A model generated the notes under the pieces. It made no database searches, was not told the DNA's origin, and saw nothing but the letters and a program-made list of their open reading frames with translations. 64,000 nt of DNA from Yoonia sp. F2084L (GTDB taxonomy: Bacteria > Pseudomonadota > Alphaproteobacteria > Rhodobacterales > Rhodobacteraceae), in contig NZ_JALKAH010000004.1 of assembly GCF_023015625.1 (NCBI RefSeq), positions 400,045-464,044 of the forward strand. The letters run 5' to 3'. A program made the position numbers and the translations under genes. Numbering within the stretch: position 1 is the first letter of the stretch; every line of letters begins with the position of its first letter. Positions 61,334 through 64,000 of this stretch are shown here, piece after piece.

Positions 61334-61499
61334 GCTTTTCTCCCCAAACCGCTGATACGCAGAGCTCCAGTAAATAGTGCCGTTGTTTCCGGAGGTTGCG
61401 AGGTACGTTTCGGAAGCAGACAGTTTGCAGCCGCATTTATCAGCGACACAACCGCATCAGTCTGCGTTTGCGTTTTCCGCGATACACTTTGATGGGGAA

Positions 61500-63101
61500 T
61501 TAGAGATTTCCGATGCGCTTGCGCTGCGCATCCCATTCGGCGGGCATGCCGTGACGCAGCAGCCAGTCAGATGTCAGACCTGCTGGCTGTTTGCCTTGTG
61601 TGATCTGACGGACAACGTCCGGTGCAAGGAATGCGAGATGGATCATCTGCTGGATGCGACGCTTGGATGTCCCGGTTTCGGCCGAGATCTGATCGAAGGT
61701 CGCGCCCTGTTTGATCCGTTTGTACCAGTGGTTGGCACTGGCGATGTTGCGCATCAGCCGTTCATCGATTGTGGCATCGCCCTCAATGACGAGCTTCATT
61801 TCGACACCGCGACGTCGCTCGGTGAACGGTAAATTGAGCTGCAATTCGCTTGGTTTGGGTACTTTCGTGTCCCCGAGATGGGATTGTACCTGTTTTGGAT
61901 CGAGCTGCACCGTCAGCAGACCGGGTTTAATCTTTACAGACTCGATCATCTCAAGCGCGCCGTTATGGTCAATGACCATGTCTTTACCGGCTGCGATGAT
62001 TTGATCTGAGACATGAACACGAAGATTACCGATGTGCCTTTGCACTACACCTCCAATGGGCTCTTCCAATTGCTTTGCAGGGATCCGCCATGTCCGCTGC
62101 TTGTCATCAGCACGGCTCATGCCCGTCACCAGCTTTTGGGAGATGTAGTAGCGGTAGCGTCGGTCGCCTTTTTTTGTATGACTGGGCGTCAGCTTCTGCC
62201 CTGCCTCATCGAAGATCTTTCCAGCTAGCGGAGATGTGTCACGGTGCTGTTTGGTGTTGCGTTCTTTTGCGCTATTGCTTGAAAGCTGTTGTTGAAGTCG
62301 TTCCCATGTCTCTGGATCAATGATCGCGGGATGCTGTCCTTCAAAGACCTGTCCTTTGTGCCGGATGCGTCCGGCATAAATAGGGTTCGTCAGGATATGA
62401 TGCAGTTGACCGCGTGACAACAGATGTCCGCCGCGCTGATTGCCATCCGCGAGACGACACAGCTTTGATCGCAACCCAAGACGTTCGGCTTGCTCACGCA
62501 CCTTGTTCATAGTGCGATGCTTGTCATAAAGGGCGTAGATCGTTTTGATTATTTGCGCTTCCGCCGCGTTGATCTTCAATGTTCTGCCGTCTGGATCATA
62601 TCCCAGTGGCACATTACCACCCATCCAAAGACCTTTGCGTTTGGAGGCCGCGATCTTGTCGCGGATCCGCTCCGCTGTGACCTCCCGTTCAAACTGCGCA
62701 AAGCTGAGCAGCACGTTGAGTGTGAGCCGCCCCATGCTGGTCGATGTATTGAAGCTCTGGGTGACTGAGACAAACGACGCACCTGCTTCATCCAGCCGGT
62801 CAACAAGCTTGGCAAAGTCGGCAAGCGATCTGGTCAGCCGGTCGATCTTGTAGACCACGATCTGGTCGATCTGCTTAGCATCAACCTGATCCATCAACCG
62901 CTGAAGCGCGGGGCGTTCCAGATGACCACCGGAGATGCCGCCATCGTCGTAGTGTTCAGGCAGCAGCTCCCAGCCTTCATGACGCTGGCTGGCAACATAG
63001 GCCTCACAGGCTTCGCGTTGTGCATCCAGCGAGTTGAAGTCTTGCTCCAATCCATCTTCTGAGCTCTTGCGGGTATAGATGGCACAGCGGACGCGGTTCA
63101 T
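61500..63101 (-). CDS. Large serine recombinase (recombinase family protein)
   Basis: This 533-residue protein has a resolvase-type catalytic domain with the active-site serine in AIYTRKSSEDG near residue 10, the arginine-containing DRLTRSLADF region, then a recombinase domain (GLWMGGNVPLGYD to HHILTNPIYAGRI) and a zinc-ribbon-like middle. In the C-terminal third a helix-turn-helix is suggested by TFDQISAETGTSKRRIQQMIHLAFLAP. The ATG overlaps the stop of a DUF2924 gene by ATGA. It may excise or integrate the element at this site; the tRNA-Gln gene is 166 bases away. Confidence 0.92.
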   Translation of the reverse strand: MNRVRCAIYTRKSSEDGLEQDFNSLDAQREACEAYVASQRHEGWELLPEHYDDGGISGGHLERPALQRLMDQVDAKQIDQIVVYKIDRLTRSLADFAKLVDRLDEAGASFVSVTQSFNTSTSMGRLTLNVLLSFAQFEREVTAERIRDKIAASKRKGLWMGGNVPLGYDPDGRTLKINAAEAQIIKTIYALYDKHRTMNKVREQAERLGLRSKLCRLADGNQRGGHLLSRGQLHHILTNPIYAGRIRHKGQVFEGQHPAIIDPETWERLQQQLSSNSAKERNTKQHRDTSPLAGKIFDEAGQKLTPSHTKKGDRRYRYYISQKLVTGMSRADDKQRTWRIPAKQLEEPIGGVVQRHIGNLRVHVSDQIIAAGKDMVIDHNGALEMIESVKIKPGLLTVQLDPKQVQSHLGDTKVPKPSELQLNLPFTERRRGVEMKLVIEGDATIDERLMRNIASANHWYKRIKQGATFDQISAETGTSKRRIQQMIHLAFLAPDVVRQITQGKQPAGLTSDWLLRHGMPAEWDAQRKRIGNL

Positions 63102-63370
63102 TTTGCTGTGCTCAAGCCAAAGAAGCGCGGGCCGCTCCACCCTGCCCCTGTGATCCGCTTGGCGATGGCACTGAGGGATCGATAAGTCTGACCGTCCATC
63201 TCAAACCCGTCATCCGTCACAAGAACCCGGTAGATGCGGCCATTCCATTCACGGACGAGCTGGGTTCCCGGCGTCAACATGGGTTTGGCTGTAGTGGCAG
63301 CGTCATTGCGGATACTGCTGGTGGCCTGACTGCGCAGCTGTTGCTTCACTGCAGCACCGTGGCCGCCCAT
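63098..63370 (-). CDS. DUF2924 C-terminal half, possibly made by reinitiation
   Basis: This 90-residue frame begins MGGHGAAVKQQLRSQ directly after the TAG and holds the DUF2924 core (LVREWNGRIYRVLV and SLSAIAKRITGAGW). Its TGA overlaps the recombinase ATG by ATGA, so if translated it is coupled to the recombinase. The family is almost always next to such recombinases in alphaproteobacteria; its function is unknown. Confidence 0.6.
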   Translation of the reverse strand: MGGHGAAVKQQLRSQATSSIRNDAATTAKPMLTPGTQLVREWNGRIYRVLVTDDGFEMDGQTYRSLSAIAKRITGAGWSGPRFFGLSTAK

Positions 63371-63529
63371 CTACTTGCATTGACACTCGAAGGCGAGTGC
63401 TTTGCGCAGGAATGTCACTGACAGATGACGACCAGCAACTGTCCCGGTCAGCTTCAGCCACTCCGCAGCGCATTGCTCCTTGTCCGACCTAGCGATGTCA
63501 ATAAACTCCAGAGGAAGGTTGGGCATCAT
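63098..63529 (-). pseudogene. DUF2924 gene split by an in-frame TAG codon
   Basis: Read from 63529, 52 codons (MMPNLPLEFIDIARSDKEQ, then on to LRKALAFECQCK) end at TAG 63373-63371. The next codon is ATG and the same frame continues for 90 residues to 63098, ending SGPRFFGLSTAK. Together the halves make one DUF2924 protein of normal length with the second-half motif LVREWNGRIYRVLV and YRSLSAIAKRITG. A single nonsense change is the simplest reading. Reinitiation at the adjacent ATG could still give both halves. Confidence 0.75.
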
Positions 63530-63741
63530 GCGCCCTCCTCGACTGGTTTGGCTTGATAGAGAGAGCCTTTGGCTGATGCGCTGCAGTCAATTGCCAGCCC
63601 ACCTTTGCGCAGCCGTGAGATCTCTGCCCGGATGGTATGTGGTTGCCAGGCAAGCTGCTTTTGCAGCGTCTCAATCGTTGCGCCTGACTTGCGGCTGATC
63701 AGTTTGGTAAGCTGTGCGCGCTTAGTGATGGGTTTGGTCAT
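63526..63741 (-). CDS. DUF3489 domain protein
   Basis: This 71-residue protein has a small helix-turn-helix-like fold: QLTKLISRKSGATIETLQKQ, then LAWQPHTIRAEISRLRKGGL. It fits the DUF3489 pattern, thought to bind DNA. GGAG about 7 bases before the ATG at 63741 supports that start; an ATG four codons upstream is the alternative. Its TGA overlaps the DUF2924 ATG (ATGA), placing it first in a three-gene coupled operon with the recombinase. Confidence 0.75.
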   Translation of the reverse strand: MTKPITKRAQLTKLISRKSGATIETLQKQLAWQPHTIRAEISRLRKGGLAIDCSASAKGSLYQAKPVEEGA

Positions 63742-63877
63742 GATTGTCTCCATATTAGACTGCAGGCGATCCGCAGCCTTGTACTGAGACAAACCCGGGC
63801 TTTCCGGGCGCCTTGGAGATTGGGGCACACCTCTATCGGCTTAGTACGCCCGCCAGCTCTTCCAGAATGTTGCCAGC

Positions 63878-64000
63878 TGAACCGCGCCGGGTTTGCCGGA
63901 GGCTCCAACTCATGAGTAGGATGGAGCATCATGACAAAGACAACGAACAAGTATTCACCAGAAGTCCGCGAACGCGCTGTACGGATGGTATTGGATGGCG
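63878..64000 (+). mobile_element. Left end of an IS3-family insertion sequence
   Basis: The sequence TGAACCGCGCCGGGTTTGCC at 63878 has the form of an IS3-family terminal inverted repeat, and an orfA-type reading frame begins 53 bases later. The right end lies outside the window, so the full length and target duplication cannot be seen. Confidence 0.65.
63931..64000 (+). CDS. IS3-family transposase OrfA, N-terminal part
   Basis: The visible 23 codons read MTKTTNKYSPEVRERAVRMV and continue to the window edge. This is the typical opening of IS3-family OrfA, a helix-turn-helix protein that is joined to OrfB by programmed frameshifting in this family. The gene is cut by the window end. ATGGAG about 8 bases upstream serves as ribosome site. 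Confidence 0.85.
   Translation, partial: MTKTTNKYSPEVRERAVRMVLDG

Overview
The window reads as a chromosome segment of an alphaproteobacterium of the Rhodobacteraceae, most likely the marine Roseobacter group. This rests on the F0 ATP synthase order atpI-atpB-atpE-atpX-atpF with a split b/b' pair, the iron-sulfur bacterial photolyase, the mre-mrdA-rodA operon, many ATGA-coupled operons, and conserved Rhodobacteraceae hypotheticals. No rRNA operon, replication origin or CRISPR array was seen. One tRNA (Gln, TTG anticodon) is present.

Layout, left to right. 1-6.1 kb: the end of a trypsin-like protease, a small heat-shock protein with a sigma32-like promoter, polA, a zinc-ribbon protein, a lone ABC ATPase and a HIT protein. 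6.1-9.5 kb: a glycan group (GT14-like transferase, sulfotransferase, and a Rossmann protein resembling GT42/DUF115 enzymes). 9.4-14.4 kb: adenosine kinase, endonuclease III, an Ada-like methyltransferase, an OmpA lipoprotein, an FCD regulator with a clear operator, and a CPBP protease. 14.5-17.1 kb: the F0 operon. 17.2-22.1 kb: two LysR regulators, an ArsR regulator, a DMT transporter, azoreductase, DoxX and a membrane protein. 22.3-27.3 kb: ffh, tandem GNAT genes with the relic of a third, chorismate mutase, rpsP, an unlisted 48-residue membrane protein, rimM and trmD. 27.4-34.9 kb: DUF1801, an LRR protein, NAD synthetase, an 18-repeat MORN protein, a methyltransferase, photolyase and an SDR. 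35.1-43.7 kb: leuA behind a leucine-rich, probably leaderless leader peptide, then mreB-mreC-mreD-mrdA-rodA and a hydroxyacid dehydrogenase.

44.1-55.0 kb is the most distinctive block. It is one long same-strand array holding an ABC exporter, a FecE/FecC/FecD-type importer, five consecutive periplasmic binding protein genes plus the relic of a sixth, and a FhuF-like ferric-siderophore reductase. A short sequence motif recurs in several gaps between the binding-protein genes, which suggests repeated duplication of gene plus leader. The likely job is uptake of several ferric-siderophores through one inner-membrane transporter and reductive iron release in the cytoplasm.

55.3-61.2 kb carries sseB, a uracil-DNA glycosylase relative, capsule export genes kpsT-kpsE with kdsA, and a BON-MscS channel. 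From the tRNA-Gln at 61.26 kb the sequence turns accessory: a large serine recombinase in a tightly coupled operon with DUF3489 and DUF2924 genes (the latter split by an in-frame TAG), then the left end of an IS3-family element running off the window.

Two families of dispersed intergenic sequence occur. One is a GTAAGGTGG palindrome, found twice as a perfect palindrome and once as a variant. The other is a 37-base sequence found twice identically and once as an inverted variant. All copies sit at gene ends.
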